Origin: Streptomyces regalis
GTDB taxonomy: Bacteria; Actinomycetota; Actinomycetes; Streptomycetales; Streptomycetaceae
Assembly: GCF_001509475.1 (NCBI RefSeq)
Contig: NZ_LLZG01000062.1
Coordinates: forward strand, 1-16,801
Direction: 5' to 3'
Length of the DNA stretch: 16,801 bases
In this document: positions 1 to 7,345 of the stretch, one piece after another
Layout: every line of letters starts with the position of its first letter
Position numbering within the stretch: the stretch's first letter is position 1
Translations under genes and position numbers: made by a program
Notes under the pieces: model-generated
Seen by the model: only the letters and a program-made list of their open reading frames with translations
Told to the model about the DNA's origin: nothing
The model's database searches: none

Positions 1-117
1 CGCACAGGCCGCCGCAGGCATAGCCGCGCACCCCCACTCACCCGCACACCCCACCCCACGCCTCCCCGCCCAACCGCCGGAGGCACGACGCACACCATCC
101 CCGAACAGTTGAGCGAC

Positions 118-137
118 CCCCGGTAATACCCCGGTAA
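118..137. repeat. 11-bp-period direct repeat upstream of mshA
   Basis: CCCCGGTAA occurs at 118-126 and again at 129-137, exactly 11 bp apart, in the noncoding stretch before mshA. It could be a pair of half-sites on one helix face or part of the promoter; a TTGAGC at about 109-114 is a possible -35. No regulator can be named. Confidence 0.35.
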
Positions 138-161
138 AAACCGCCCCACCAGGAATGTGAA

Positions 162-196
162 CGCCTCCCTCCGGTGTTGCACCGCCTTGGAGGGCG
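162..196 (+). promoter_or_regulatory. hairpin in the mshA leader
   Basis: CGGTG (172-176) and CACCG (180-184) form a perfect short stem around TTG. An outer CGCCTCC (162-168) can pair with GGAGGGCG (189-196) with one bulge. The structure ends about 30 nt before the mshA Shine-Dalgarno (AAGGAGG, 227-233). It could be a terminator of a gene outside the window or a leader structure of mshA. Confidence 0.3.
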
Positions 197-241
197 CGAG
201 CACCCTCCGTCCGGCATGCCCGCTGCAAGGAGGAACGCCAC

Positions 242-1579
242 GTGAGCCAGTACGTCAGCAGGCTCGGGCGTCGCTCCCAGGCCGCCCCCCACCGGCTGCG
301 CCTGCACCGCCGCCCCCGCCGCATCGCCATGCTCTCCGTACACACCTCACCGCTCCACCAGCCCGGCACGGGCGACGCCGGCGGCATGAACGTATACATC
401 GTCGAACTGGCGCAGCGCCTCGCCGCGATCAACATCGAGGTCGAGATCTTCACGCGCACGACCGCCACGGACCTCCCGCCCGTCGTCGAGCTAGCCCCCG
501 GCGTCCTGGTCCGCCACATCGACGCGGGCCCCTACGAGGGCCTCAACAAGGAGGACCTCCCCGCCCAGCTGTGCGCCTTCACCCACGGCGTGATGCAGGC
601 CTGGGCCGGCCACCGCCCCGGCTACTACGACCTGGTCCACTCCCACTACTGGCTCTCCGGCCACGTCGGCTGGCTCGCCGCCCAGCGCTGGGGCGCCCCT
701 CTGGTGCACGCCATGCACACCATGGCCAAGGTCAAGAACGCCAACCTGGCCGACGGCGACACCCCCGAGCCCGCCGCCCGTGTCATCGGCGAGACCCAGA
801 TCGTCACGGCCGCCGACCGCCTCATCGCCAACACGGCCGAGGAGGCCGACGAACTCGTACGGCACTACGCCGCCGACCCCGAAAGGGTCGCCGTGGTCCA
901 CCCCGGCGTGAACCTCGACCGCTTCTCGCCCGCCGACGGCCGAGCCGCCGCCCGAGCCCGCCTCGGCCTCCCCCAGGACGCCCTGATCCCCCTGTTCGCC
1001 GGCCGTATCCAGCCCCTGAAGGCCCCGGACGTTCTCCTGCGCGCGGTGGCCGTCCTCCTGGACGAGCACCCCGAGCTGCGCTCCCGGATCCTCGTCCCCG
1101 TCGTGGGCGGCCCCAGCGGCAGCGGCCTGGCCAAGCCCGAGGGCCTGCAGAAGCTGGCCGCCCGCCTGGGCATCGCGGATGTCGTACGGTTCCGCCCGCC
1201 CGTCGGCCAGGAGCAGCTCGCGGACTGGTTCCGCGCGGCATCCGTGCTGGTCATGCCGTCGTACAGCGAATCCTTCGGCCTGGTGGCCATAGAGGCACAG
1301 GCGGCCGGCACCCCCGTGCTGGCGGCAGCGGTGGGCGGCCTGCCGGTGGCGGTCCGCGACGGCCGTACCGGCTTCCTGGTCCAGGGCCACAACCCGGCCG
1401 ACTACGCGCGCGTGCTGCACGCCTTCGCCGACGACCCGCACCTGTCCCCCCGGATGGGCGAGGCCGCGGCCCGGCACGCCCTGTCCTTCGGCTGGGACAC
1501 CGCGGCCGCCGCCACGGCGGACGTCTATGTGGCCGCGACCCACGCCCACCGGCGTCGCGTACGCTCCCACCATGGCTGA
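242..1579 (+). CDS. mshA: D-inositol-3-phosphate glycosyltransferase MshA
   Basis: Catalyses the first step of mycothiol synthesis, transfer of GlcNAc from UDP-GlcNAc to 1D-myo-inositol 3-phosphate, in the cytoplasm. The 445-residue product is a GT4 (GT-B fold) retaining glycosyltransferase. The MshA signature [19 protein letters not shown] is at residues 34-52. The phosphate/UDP-binding segment GRIQPLK is at 254-260. The EX7E motif is E343-E351 (ESFGLVAIE), followed by [14 protein letters not shown]. The GTG start at 242 is set by AAGGAGG at 227-233 with an 8-nt spacer; an internal Met30 would remove a basic N-terminal tail seen in many streptomycete homologues. The stop overlaps the next gene by 8 nt, suggesting translational coupling. 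Length is normal for the family. Confidence 0.97.
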   Translation: MSQYVSRLGRRSQAAPHRLRLHRRPRRIAMLSVHTSPLHQPGTGDAGGMNVYIVELAQRLAAINIEVEIFTRTTATDLPPVVELAPGVLVRHIDAGPYEGLNKEDLPAQLCAFTHGVMQAWAGHRPGYYDLVHSHYWLSGHVGWLAAQRWGAPLVHAMHTMAKVKNANLADGDTPEPAARVIGETQIVTAADRLIANTAEEADELVRHYAADPERVAVVHPGVNLDRFSPADGRAAARARLGLPQDALIPLFAGRIQPLKAPDVLLRAVAVLLDEHPELRSRILVPVVGGPSGSGLAKPEGLQKLAARLGIADVVRFRPPVGQEQLADWFRAASVLVMPSYSESFGLVAIEAQAAGTPVLAAAVGGLPVAVRDGRTGFLVQGHNPADYARVLHAFADDPHLSPRMGEAAARHALSFGWDTAAAATADVYVAATHAHRRRVRSHHG

Positions 1580-2072
1580 CGTACAGAAGGCGGCGCAGAT
1601 CGTCGAGGGAGCCCTCAAGGACGCCGAACTGGAGTGGGAGAGCCCCGCCCCCGGCAACTACGTCGTCAAACTCCCCGGCACCCGCAAGCTGTCGACGACG
1701 GTCTCCCTGCTCGTCGGCCGCCACTCCCTGTCGCTGAACGCCTTCGTCATCCGCCACCCCGACGAGAACGAACCCGGCGTCCACCGCTGGCTCCTGGAGC
1801 GCAACCTCAAGCTGTACGGCGTGAGTTACGCCGTCGACCAGCTCGGCGACATCTACGTCGCCGCCAAGCTCCCCCTGTCGTCCGTCACCCCTGACGAGAT
1901 CGACCGCCTCCTCGGCCAGGTCCTGGAGGCGGCGGACGGCGCCTTCAACACCCTGCTCGAACTCGGCTTCGCCTCCGCGATCCGCAAGGAGTACGAGTGG
2001 CGCGTGGCGCGCGGCGAGTCGACGCGCAACCTGGACGCGTTCGCCCATCTGACCCAGCGGCCCGCGCACTGA
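1572..2072 (+). CDS. YbjN-domain protein
   Basis: A 166-residue cytoplasmic protein of the YbjN family (annotated elsewhere as a putative sensory transduction regulator). The family fold resembles type III secretion chaperones, but the biochemical role is not established. The start at 1572 is chosen because ATGGCTGA overlaps the mshA stop (1577-1579); a 15-codon upstream extension in frame lies wholly inside mshA and is unlikely. Visible features are the early alpha helix (residues 4-19), the [20 protein letters not shown] strand region, the conserved [24 protein letters not shown] segment (about 61-84) and a C-terminal helix. It is probably cotranscribed with mshA. The gene ends 26 bp before the convergent araC-type gene, with no clear terminator between. 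Confidence 0.9.
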   Translation: MADVQKAAQIVEGALKDAELEWESPAPGNYVVKLPGTRKLSTTVSLLVGRHSLSLNAFVIRHPDENEPGVHRWLLERNLKLYGVSYAVDQLGDIYVAAKLPLSSVTPDEIDRLLGQVLEAADGAFNTLLELGFASAIRKEYEWRVARGESTRNLDAFAHLTQRPAH

Positions 2073-2098
2073 ACACTCCCGCCCAACCTGTACGAAGC

Positions 2099-2908
2099 TC
2101 AGCGCGCGCTCTTGCGATAGCGCCCCGGCGGCACCCCCACCAACCTCCGGAAGTGACGGGAGAGATGGGCCTGGTCGTAGAACCCCGTCGCGGTGGCCAC
2201 GTCGGCCGGTGACCGGCCCTCCAGGAGCAGCCGCCGGGCGCGGTCGACACGGCGGGACATCAGGTACTGGTGCGGGGCGATGCCGTACGCGGTGCTGAAC
2301 GACCGTACGAGATGGGCGGGATGGGCATGCAGGAGCCCGCTCGCCTCGTCGAGAACGAGGCCCTGCACGACGCGCTCGTCGAGAAGCTCGCGCAGCCGGC
2401 GGGCGAGGGCGGGGTCGCGCCGCGGGACGTCGTCCGTGGCGGTTTCGGGCCGCAGGTGGGCGCGCAACCGGTCGCCGATGAGGGTCAGCCTGCTGTCCGC
2501 CTCCAGTTCGTCGCCGGGGTGCGCGAGGGCGGTATGCAACTGGCCCACCCGCAGCCGCAGTACGGGATCCCGGAGGTCGGGGGAGTCCACGGCCCGGCCG
2601 ATCAGGTCCTCGCCCAGCCGACTGCTGTCCAGGTACAACACCCGCTTGCGAAAGCCGTGCGGGGTGGCGGGGGAGCCGTTGTGGGGGACGTGCGGCGGGA
2701 GGAGGGACACCGTGTCGTGCGGGGTGCCGTGCTCGTGCCGGTCGAGGTCGTAGCGCACGGCGCCGTCGTCGACGATGAGCAGCGTCCAGGCCTCGTGGAC
2801 GTGCATCGGGTACGCGTACTCGGTGAAGTGGGCGTGGAAGACCTCGGTGACGCCCGGGACGGAGGGGCGCCACGCGGAGACTTCCTGGCGGGTCCGTGCG
2901 GCGGCCAT
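2099..2908 (-). CDS. AraC-family transcriptional regulator
   Basis: A 269-residue regulator with an N-terminal cupin-like AraC ligand-binding domain (about residues 20-100, with HVHEAWTLLIVDDGAVRYDLD) and a C-terminal double helix-turn-helix (about 170-268). The second HTH ends in the typical GFYDQAHLSRHFRRLVGVPPGRYR. The effector cannot be told from sequence. The ATG at 2908 is chosen because the cupin domain begins shortly after and because TACGTT stands 6 nt before it, fitting a leaderless transcript. A long open extension upstream runs antisense through the neighbouring DUF2000 gene and is an artefact. It is divergent from the DUF2000 gene across only 49 bp, so control of that gene and of itself is the simplest guess. 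Confidence 0.9.
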   Translation of the reverse strand: MAAARTRQEVSAWRPSVPGVTEVFHAHFTEYAYPMHVHEAWTLLIVDDGAVRYDLDRHEHGTPHDTVSLLPPHVPHNGSPATPHGFRKRVLYLDSSRLGEDLIGRAVDSPDLRDPVLRLRVGQLHTALAHPGDELEADSRLTLIGDRLRAHLRPETATDDVPRRDPALARRLRELLDERVVQGLVLDEASGLLHAHPAHLVRSFSTAYGIAPHQYLMSRRVDRARRLLLEGRSPADVATATGFYDQAHLSRHFRRLVGVPPGRYRKSAR

Positions 2909-2957
2909 GCAAAGAACGTACAAGACGAGGTCGTACGGCGGTCGGCAGTCTCGTCGT
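2909..2957. promoter_or_regulatory. divergent promoter region, araC-type gene / DUF2000 gene
   Basis: The 49-bp gap must hold both promoters. On the - strand TACGTT ends 6 nt before the AraC start. On the + strand CAGTCT (2946-2951) ends 6 nt before the DUF2000 ATG. GACGAG (2924-2929) and CTCGTC (2950-2955) form an inverted repeat, and GTAC occurs at 2918-2921 and 2933-2936. These are candidate regulator sites only. Confidence 0.4.
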
Positions 2958-3395
2958 ATGAGCACTGACGTGGGCGCCGAACCCATCCGTTTCGACACGA
3001 AGATCGCCGTGCTGCTGCGCGAGGACCTGGAGCCGTGGCAGCGCCTGAACGTCACAGCCTTCCTGGTCAGCGGCCTGGGCACGCAACTCCCCGAGGTGAT
3101 CGGGGAGCCGTACGAGGACGGGGCCGGTGTCTCGTACCTGCCCATGTTCCGCCAGCCCGTGCTCGTCTTCGAGGGCACGAAGGAGACCCTGACGGCGGCC
3201 CACGCGCGCGTGCTGTCCCGTGCACTGCCGCGCGCGGTCTTCACCTCCGACCTGTTCGCCACCGGCAACGACCGCGACAACCGCGCGGCGGTACGCGCGG
3301 TGCCGACGGCGGAGCTGGACCTGGTGGGGCTGGCGGTGTACGGGCCGCGGAACGCGGTGGACAAAGTGGTCAAGGGCGCGCGGATGCACCCCTGA
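2958..3395 (+). CDS. DUF2000 family protein
   Basis: A 145-residue small protein recognised as DUF2000 by its opening (FDTKIAVLLREDLEPWQRLNVTAFL, from residue 12), the central YLPMFRQPVLVF and the C-terminal LDLVGLAVYGPRNAVDKVVKG. The family fold is related to type II peptidyl-tRNA hydrolases, but no activity is established. The ATG at 2958 is preferred over upstream in-frame codons because those lie inside the divergent AraC gene. No good Shine-Dalgarno precedes it, so a leaderless or near-leaderless mRNA is possible. DUF2000 genes next to AraC-type regulators are a recurring arrangement as far as I recall, which would make this the regulator's likely target. Confidence 0.85.
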   Translation: MSTDVGAEPIRFDTKIAVLLREDLEPWQRLNVTAFLVSGLGTQLPEVIGEPYEDGAGVSYLPMFRQPVLVFEGTKETLTAAHARVLSRALPRAVFTSDLFATGNDRDNRAAVRAVPTAELDLVGLAVYGPRNAVDKVVKGARMHP

Positions 3396-3416
3396 GCACG
3401 CTCCACGCCCCGGTTG

Positions 3417-4676
3417 TCAGGCCGCGCTGACCTCGGGCTCCGCGTCGCTGGGCAGCGCGGTGGCGGCCGGTTCCTCCCGCGGCAGCCGGCGCATGAGCAG
3501 GCCGTACCCGACCCCCGCCGCCGTGCCGACGACGGCACACAGCCCCCACAGCCACTCCGCGCCGAAGCGGTCGATGACGAAGCCGGACATCAGGGGGGCG
3601 ACGAGGGCGGCCACGGACCAGGACATGGTGTACATGCCCTGGTAGCGGCCGCGCCCGTGGACGGGGGAGAGGCGTACGACGATGCTGGTCTGGGTGGGTG
3701 CGTTGACGATCTCGGCGAGGGTCCACACGCACACGGTGAGTGCGAAGACGCCGACCGACCCGGCGAAGGCGGTGAGGCCGAAGCCGTACCCGGCGAGGAC
3801 GGACGAGATGACGAGCAGCCGCCCGGGATCGCGGTGCTCGATGAACCGGGTGACCGGGATCTGCAGGGCGACGATGAGAACACCGTTGACGGCGACCACG
3901 AGACCGTAGTCCGCGGGCGTGAACCCGGCCTCGCCCATGGCGACGGGCAGGCCGACCGACCCCTGCTGGAAGATCACGGAGACGAGGAAGGACAGCCCGA
4001 CGACGCTCATGAAGCGCCGGTCGCGCAGGACGGTGCCGAGCCCGATCCCGGCCTCCGCCTCGGCGGCCTTGGCCGTGGCGGCCGGCTTGGACTCCGGCAG
4101 CTTGAGGAAGACGACGACCGCGCAGATGAGGGTCATCCCGCCCTCGATCAGGAATCCCGCGAGGTAGCTGACCTCGGCGATGAAACCGGCGGCCATGGAG
4201 GAGACGGCGAAGCCGAGGTTGATGGCCCAGTAGTTGAGGGAGAAGGCGCGGACCCGGTCCTCGGGCCGCACGATGTCGGCCATCATCGCCTGCACGGCCG
4301 GGCGGGAGGCGTTGGAGGCCATGCCGACGAGGAACGCGACGGCGGCGATCGCGACGGGATCGCGCATGAAGCCGAGCAGTGCGACGGAGAGGGCGGTGGA
4401 GACCTGCGCGACGAGGAGCGTGGGCCGCCGCCCGAGCCGGTCGGTCATGACACCGGCGCCGAGGGAGGAGATCACCCCGCCGAGCCCGTGGAGCGCGGCG
4501 ACGAGACCGGCGTAGGTGGCGGAGTACCCGCGGTCGAGGGTGAGGTACAGAGCCATGAAGGTGGCGACGAAGGCCCCGAGCCGGTTGACGAGCGTGCTGA
4601 TCCACAGCCACCAGAACTCGCGGGGGAGCCCGGAGACGCTTTCACGGGTGGCGCGTCTCAGGCTGGCGAGTGACAT
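3417..4676 (-). CDS. MFS transporter (DHA1-like drug/solute exporter)
   Basis: A 419-residue membrane protein of the major facilitator superfamily. The first membrane segment is near residues 22-45. MFS motif A is GAGVMTDRLGRRP (about 73-85) in the loop between helices 2 and 3. About 12 hydrophobic segments are visible, split by a hydrophilic central loop with an Ala/Glu-rich stretch (KPAATAKAAEAEAG). A hydrophilic acidic C-terminus follows. It most likely exports small molecules by proton antiport; substrate unknown. The ATG at 4676 is chosen over an upstream in-frame Met at 4748 because a GGGGGA Shine-Dalgarno lies about 8 nt upstream and family members start here. It ends 21 bp from the convergent DUF2000 gene and is divergent from gpm. 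Confidence 0.9.
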   Translation of the reverse strand: MSLASLRRATRESVSGLPREFWWLWISTLVNRLGAFVATFMALYLTLDRGYSATYAGLVAALHGLGGVISSLGAGVMTDRLGRRPTLLVAQVSTALSVALLGFMRDPVAIAAVAFLVGMASNASRPAVQAMMADIVRPEDRVRAFSLNYWAINLGFAVSSMAAGFIAEVSYLAGFLIEGGMTLICAVVVFLKLPESKPAATAKAAEAEAGIGLGTVLRDRRFMSVVGLSFLVSVIFQQGSVGLPVAMGEAGFTPADYGLVVAVNGVLIVALQIPVTRFIEHRDPGRLLVISSVLAGYGFGLTAFAGSVGVFALTVCVWTLAEIVNAPTQTSIVVRLSPVHGRGRYQGMYTMSWSVAALVAPLMSGFVIDRFGAEWLWGLCAVVGTAAGVGYGLLMRRLPREEPAATALPSDAEPEVSAA

Positions 4677-4693
4677 CGGGATCCCCCACGGAT

Positions 4694-4724
4694 GTAAGTG
4701 GCTACTGCAGCGCTCACAACTTAC
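4694..4724. promoter_or_regulatory. inverted repeat upstream of the MFS gene
   Basis: GTAAGT (4694-4699) and ACTTAC (4719-4724) are perfect inverted arms 19 bp apart, with CTGCAG near the centre. On the - strand a TTGTGA lies 17 bp before TACATC, a possible promoter for the MFS gene that overlaps the dyad. A repressor operator is plausible; no regulator is identified. Confidence 0.35.
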
Positions 4725-4814
4725 GGAGATCCACTCCACGCAGGCCACTCAATTAACAGAAGCCGTCAACTGTCCGGCCTTCGGGCACCCACGCGAGGGG
4801 GCGAAAGCGTGGAT

Positions 4815-4820
4815 TACGCT
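4815..4820 (+). promoter_or_regulatory. -10 element of a likely leaderless gpm transcript
   Basis: TACGCT fits the streptomycete TANNNT -10 and ends 7 nt before the gpm ATG (4828), so transcription would start at or next to the start codon. Only a weak GAGG lies before the ATG and no clear -35 is seen. Confidence 0.45.
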
Positions 4821-4827
4821 CTGAGGC

Positions 4828-5589
4828 ATGGCCGACGCACCGTACAAGCTGATCCTCCTCCGCCACGGCGAGAGCGAGTGGAACGCGAAGAACCTGTTCA
4901 CCGGCTGGGTGGACGTCAACCTCAACGAGAAGGGCGAGAAGGAGGCAGTCCGCGGTGGCGAGCTCCTGAAGGACGCCGATCTCCTCCCCGACGTGGTCCA
5001 CACGTCCCTCCAGAAGCGCGCCATCCGCACGGCGCAGCTGGCGCTCGAGTCGGCGGACCGCCACTGGATCCCCGTCCACCGTTCGTGGCGCCTGAACGAG
5101 CGCCACTACGGCGCCCTGCAGGGCAAGGACAAGGCCCAGACCCTCGCCGAGTTCGGCGAGGAGCAGTTCATGCTGTGGCGCCGCTCCTACGACACCCCGC
5201 CCCCGCCCCTCGAGGACGGCACGGAGTTCTCCCAGTCGGACGACCCGCGCTACTCCTCCATCCCCCCGGAGCTGCGCCCCCGCACGGAGTGCCTGAAGGA
5301 CGTCGTCGTCCGCATGCTCCCGTACTGGTACGACGGCATCGTCCCCGACCTCCTGTCCGGCCGCACGGTCCTCGTCGCCGCGCACGGCAATTCGCTGCGC
5401 GCCTTGGTCAAGCACCTCGACGGCATCTCCGACGCCGACATCGCGGGCCTGAACATCCCGACGGGCATCCCCCTGTACTACGAGCTCGACGCCGACTTCA
5501 AGCCGGTGACGCCGGGCGGGAAGTACCTTGACCCGGAGGCTGCTGCGGCGGCTATTGAGGCGGTCAAGAACCAGGGCAAGAAGAAGTAG
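4828..5589 (+). CDS. gpmA: 2,3-bisphosphoglycerate-dependent phosphoglycerate mutase
   Basis: Interconverts 3- and 2-phosphoglycerate in glycolysis and gluconeogenesis, in the cytosol, through a phosphohistidine. The 253-residue protein is a typical d[13 protein letters not shown] (residues 10-19) carries the phospho-acceptor His13. [13 protein letters not shown] follows at 24-36. [16 protein letters not shown] (88-103) holds Glu91, the acid/base residue. [10 protein letters not shown] (184-193) carries the second active-site His186, and [12 protein letters not shown] is at 209-220. The Lys-rich C-terminal tail is usual. It stands alone with its own terminator. The short distance from a -10 box suggests leaderless translation. 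Confidence 0.97.
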   Translation: MADAPYKLILLRHGESEWNAKNLFTGWVDVNLNEKGEKEAVRGGELLKDADLLPDVVHTSLQKRAIRTAQLALESADRHWIPVHRSWRLNERHYGALQGKDKAQTLAEFGEEQFMLWRRSYDTPPPPLEDGTEFSQSDDPRYSSIPPELRPRTECLKDVVVRMLPYWYDGIVPDLLSGRTVLVAAHGNSLRALVKHLDGISDADIAGLNIPTGIPLYYELDADFKPVTPGGKYLDPEAAAAAIEAVKNQGKKK

Positions 5590-5600
5590 GTTCCGTGATC

Positions 5601-5642
5601 ATGCCCTCGACCCGCGCTTATGGCGCGGATCGGGGGCATTTT
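5601..5642 (+). terminator. gpm terminator
   Basis: Arms 5601-5617 and 5623-5639 form a 17-bp stem with one G-T wobble and one A-C mismatch around a TTATG loop, followed by TTTT. It begins 11 nt after the gpm stop, a convincing factor-independent terminator. Confidence 0.85.
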
Positions 5643-5838
5643 CGCGGCCCCGGCCTACCCGGCCAAGGTCGCCGACGTCCTGCGTCCTCGGCGCACTGCT
5701 CGAATTCACCTCGCGCGTAAGGAAGTTGGTCGGCAGCCGATGATTCCACCAACCCAAGGAGAAGCCAGGGTTAAGTGATGGGCCGGGTCGGCCATAGTGC
5801 ACACCCCCCCAGACGCCCCCTCTGTCTGATGCAGGTGA
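5643..5838. other. gene-free stretch between the gpm terminator and a decayed gene
   Basis: No supported gene. It holds a small dyad, GTTGGT (5725-5730) with ACCAAC (5748-5753), and an AAGGAG (5755-5760) that may be the leftover ribosome-binding site of the broken gene downstream. A reading frame starting near 5775 lacks a signal peptide and conserved features. Confidence 0.4.
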
Positions 5839-6360
5839 TTCGTCGGGGCCGCCCGGAAGACCGCGTTCCTGGTTTCCGCGATGGTCAGCGACCCGTCCGG
5901 CGTCCAGAGCGTGTCGTTCGAGCTGTGGCACGGACCGAACCGGGCGGAAGCCGACGGACGCATGGCGCAGGTCGGCTTCGACCGCTGCGTGAAAATCACC
6001 GAGAACACGTCCAAGTGCCAGGCCGTCGTGGACGCCGACCCGTACGACAACCTCCGCAGCAACGCCCTCGCCGGTACCTGGGGCGTGAGCGCCGTGGCCG
6101 TCGACGGCGCAGGCAACGTCACCCGCGAGGACGACGCCCCTTGGCCGGCACGCATCAAGCGCCAGACCCACCTGTCCCAGGCCGACGCCACCCCGGAGCC
6201 GGTGAAGAAGGGCGAGAACCTCACGGTCAAGACCGACCGGAACGGCTGGGCCACGACCACCGTGAAGGCGACGGCGGACGGCGAGTACCGCTTCGATTTC
6301 GCGGGCACGTCCCTCACTCAGGCCAGGGCTGGCCGGACCGACTTCGTCGATGTGAAGTGA
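5839..6360 (+). pseudogene. decayed gene for a secreted Ig-like/'calcium-binding' Streptomyces protein
   Basis: An open frame runs from just after a TGA (5836-5838) to the TGA at 6358-6360. The coding signal starts before the first ATG (5881): the residues ahead of it continue a beta-strand (VGAARKTAFLVSA then MVSDPSGVQSVSFELWHG). The family, as I recall it, has a Sec signal peptide, an Ig-like domain with a Cys pair (here in DRCVKITENTSKCQAVV), then a PEPVKKGK linker, a second beta domain and an ending like FAGTS...DYVDVK. Here the signal peptide is missing. The linker PEPVKKGENLTVK jumps almost directly to NGWATTTVKATADGEYRFDF, implying loss of roughly 40 residues. No Shine-Dalgarno precedes 5881. 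In the other frame GTG ATT precedes the TGA, so a 1-nt frameshift near 5836-5841 would join them. A shortened live gene starting at 5881 is less likely. Confidence 0.6.
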
Positions 6361-6389
6361 CCCCGGACCGGTGAAGTGACCTCCCCATC

Positions 6390-6418
6390 AAAACTCCTGT
6401 CCGGCCGGCCCGGCCAGG
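6390..6418 (-). terminator. terminator of the CMD-family gene
   Basis: On the - strand, 6418-6396 folds into a 9-step stem with one mismatch and a 5-nt loop. Two nt later comes TTTT (AAAA at 6390-6393 on +). It lies 28 nt beyond the stop of the gene at 6446. Confidence 0.6.
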
Positions 6419-6445
6419 GGGCTCCTCGCCGTCCCGGACCCGTCC

Positions 6446-6778
6446 CTACGCCCGCCCCCGGCGCTCGGCCTCGGCGTCCGCGACCGCGATCGTGATGCCG
6501 AGCGCCTTGGCGATGTTGCCGGCTGCCGTCATGACGCGGGCCGTGCCCACCACAGGGGCGATGGCGACAAGCACGTCCTGCACCTGCTCGGCAGTCAGCC
6601 CGGCCTGGATGGCGGGGTCGATGTGGGCGACGTAGGAGATCGGCGGGGCGTCCGAGGCGGCGAGGGCCGCGATGCGGGTGAGCATGAAGGTCTCCGGGAC
6701 CAGCCCGCACCGCTCGACCGAGTCGACCGTCATCGCGGCGAGGGTGTCCAGTACCGGGGTTTCAGATGCTGTGGCCAT
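6446..6778 (-). CDS. carboxymuconolactone decarboxylase (CMD) family protein
   Basis: A 110-residue all-helical protein of the CMD/AhpD superfamily, shown by the segment from MLTRIAALAASDAPPISYVAHID to GLTAEQVQDVLVAIAPVVGTARVMTAAGNIAKALG (about residues 32-95). The CxxC pair of the peroxidase-type members is absent; the only cysteine is Cys24. Thiol peroxidase activity is therefore unlikely and the function is open. AGGAG lies 10 nt before the ATG at 6778. It is monocistronic by layout: a 194-bp gap with short tandem repeats separates it from the upstream minus-strand gene, and a hairpin follows it. Confidence 0.85.
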   Translation of the reverse strand: MATASETPVLDTLAAMTVDSVERCGLVPETFMLTRIAALAASDAPPISYVAHIDPAIQAGLTAEQVQDVLVAIAPVVGTARVMTAAGNIAKALGITIAVADAEAERRGRA

Positions 6779-6905
6779 GGCAGGGCGTCTCCTGTTGGGT
6801 CGTGAGGGAAGTCGACGGACGCCGGCACGTGAGAGGCCCCACCTGGTGCAGCGCCCACCGCTCGACCGTAAGGCCGTTTCCCGCGGACCGCCTGTCGAGC
6901 GCCTC

Positions 6906-6974
6906 TCGAGCGGGTGTCGAGCGGGTGTCGAGGGGATCGTCCGAACGACCCTTGACGACCCTTAACGACCCGTC
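6906..6974. repeat. two blocks of short tandem repeats
   Basis: TCGAGCGGGTG is present twice in tandem (6906-6916, 6917-6927), with a third degenerate start at 6928. A second block has ACGACCCTTG, ACGACCCTTA and ACGACCCGTC in tandem (6945-6974, period 10), running into the stop codon of the gene at 6973. They lie 130-200 bp upstream of the CMD-family gene. Confidence 0.6.
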
Positions 6975-7335
6975 AGGAACCGTTGCTCCAACCGAGCGTC
7001 AGCTCGACCCGTACCGCCGCCGGCCCCTCCTCGGGAGCCCTGCCCTCGGTCCTGTCCTCGGTCCCGTCCCCGACCGGCGCCCCCACCCGCACCGTCGCCT
7101 CGGCCGTGCCGGGCGGCCCCATCGCGGGATCCGCCCGGCACAGGAGGGCGTACTCACCCGGTGCGGGGGCGCTGAGGGAGAACCGTCCCTCGGCGTCGGT
7201 CACGGCAGCGATGTCCGGCAAGGGCCCGGGCCCGTCGGTGAACAGGACGTGGGCGCCGGGCACGGGTGCCCCCGAGGCGTCATGGACGACGCCAGCGATC
7301 TCCCTCGGGGCCCTTGCCGGCCTGCTGTCGTTCAT
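6973..7335 (-). CDS. carboxypeptidase regulatory-like domain protein
   Basis: A 120-residue protein made of one transthyretin/carboxypeptidase-regulatory-like beta sandwich (about residues 11-87). Visible features are IAGVVHDASGAPVPGAHVLF, then TDAEGRFSLSAPAPGEYALLC, the standard 'new G-x-V-x-D...G-x-P-[IV]-x-G-A-x-V...TD-x-x-G-x-[FY]' pattern. A Glu/Asp-rich linker and a final strand (VRVELTLG) follow. No signal peptide or membrane segment is visible. It starts 10 nt after the stop of the protease gene and is almost surely cotranscribed with it. It may be a partner, substrate or folding aid of the protease; this is inference from position only. The Shine-Dalgarno (GAG near the protease stop) is weak, which suggests coupled translation. 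Confidence 0.75.
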   Translation of the reverse strand: MNDSRPARAPREIAGVVHDASGAPVPGAHVLFTDGPGPLPDIAAVTDAEGRFSLSAPAPGEYALLCRADPAMGPPGTAEATVRVGAPVGDGTEDRTEGRAPEEGPAAVRVELTLGWSNGS

Positions 7336-7345
7336 GGGGCTTCGC

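Noticed and set aside
157..1737. Long open frame of 526 codons overlapping mshA
   Set aside because: It is the out-of-frame shadow of mshA: Arg/Pro/His-rich low-complexity protein with no family motif.
1251..3389. 712-codon minus-strand open frame
   Set aside because: It spans antisense mshA, ybjN, then out-of-frame AraC and DUF2000 DNA; composition is typical of GC-rich shadow frames.
5839..6360. Intact cytoplasmic protein starting at ATG 5881
   Set aside because: Family-like coding sequence continues upstream of that ATG, there is no ribosome-binding site, and a signal peptide would be expected.
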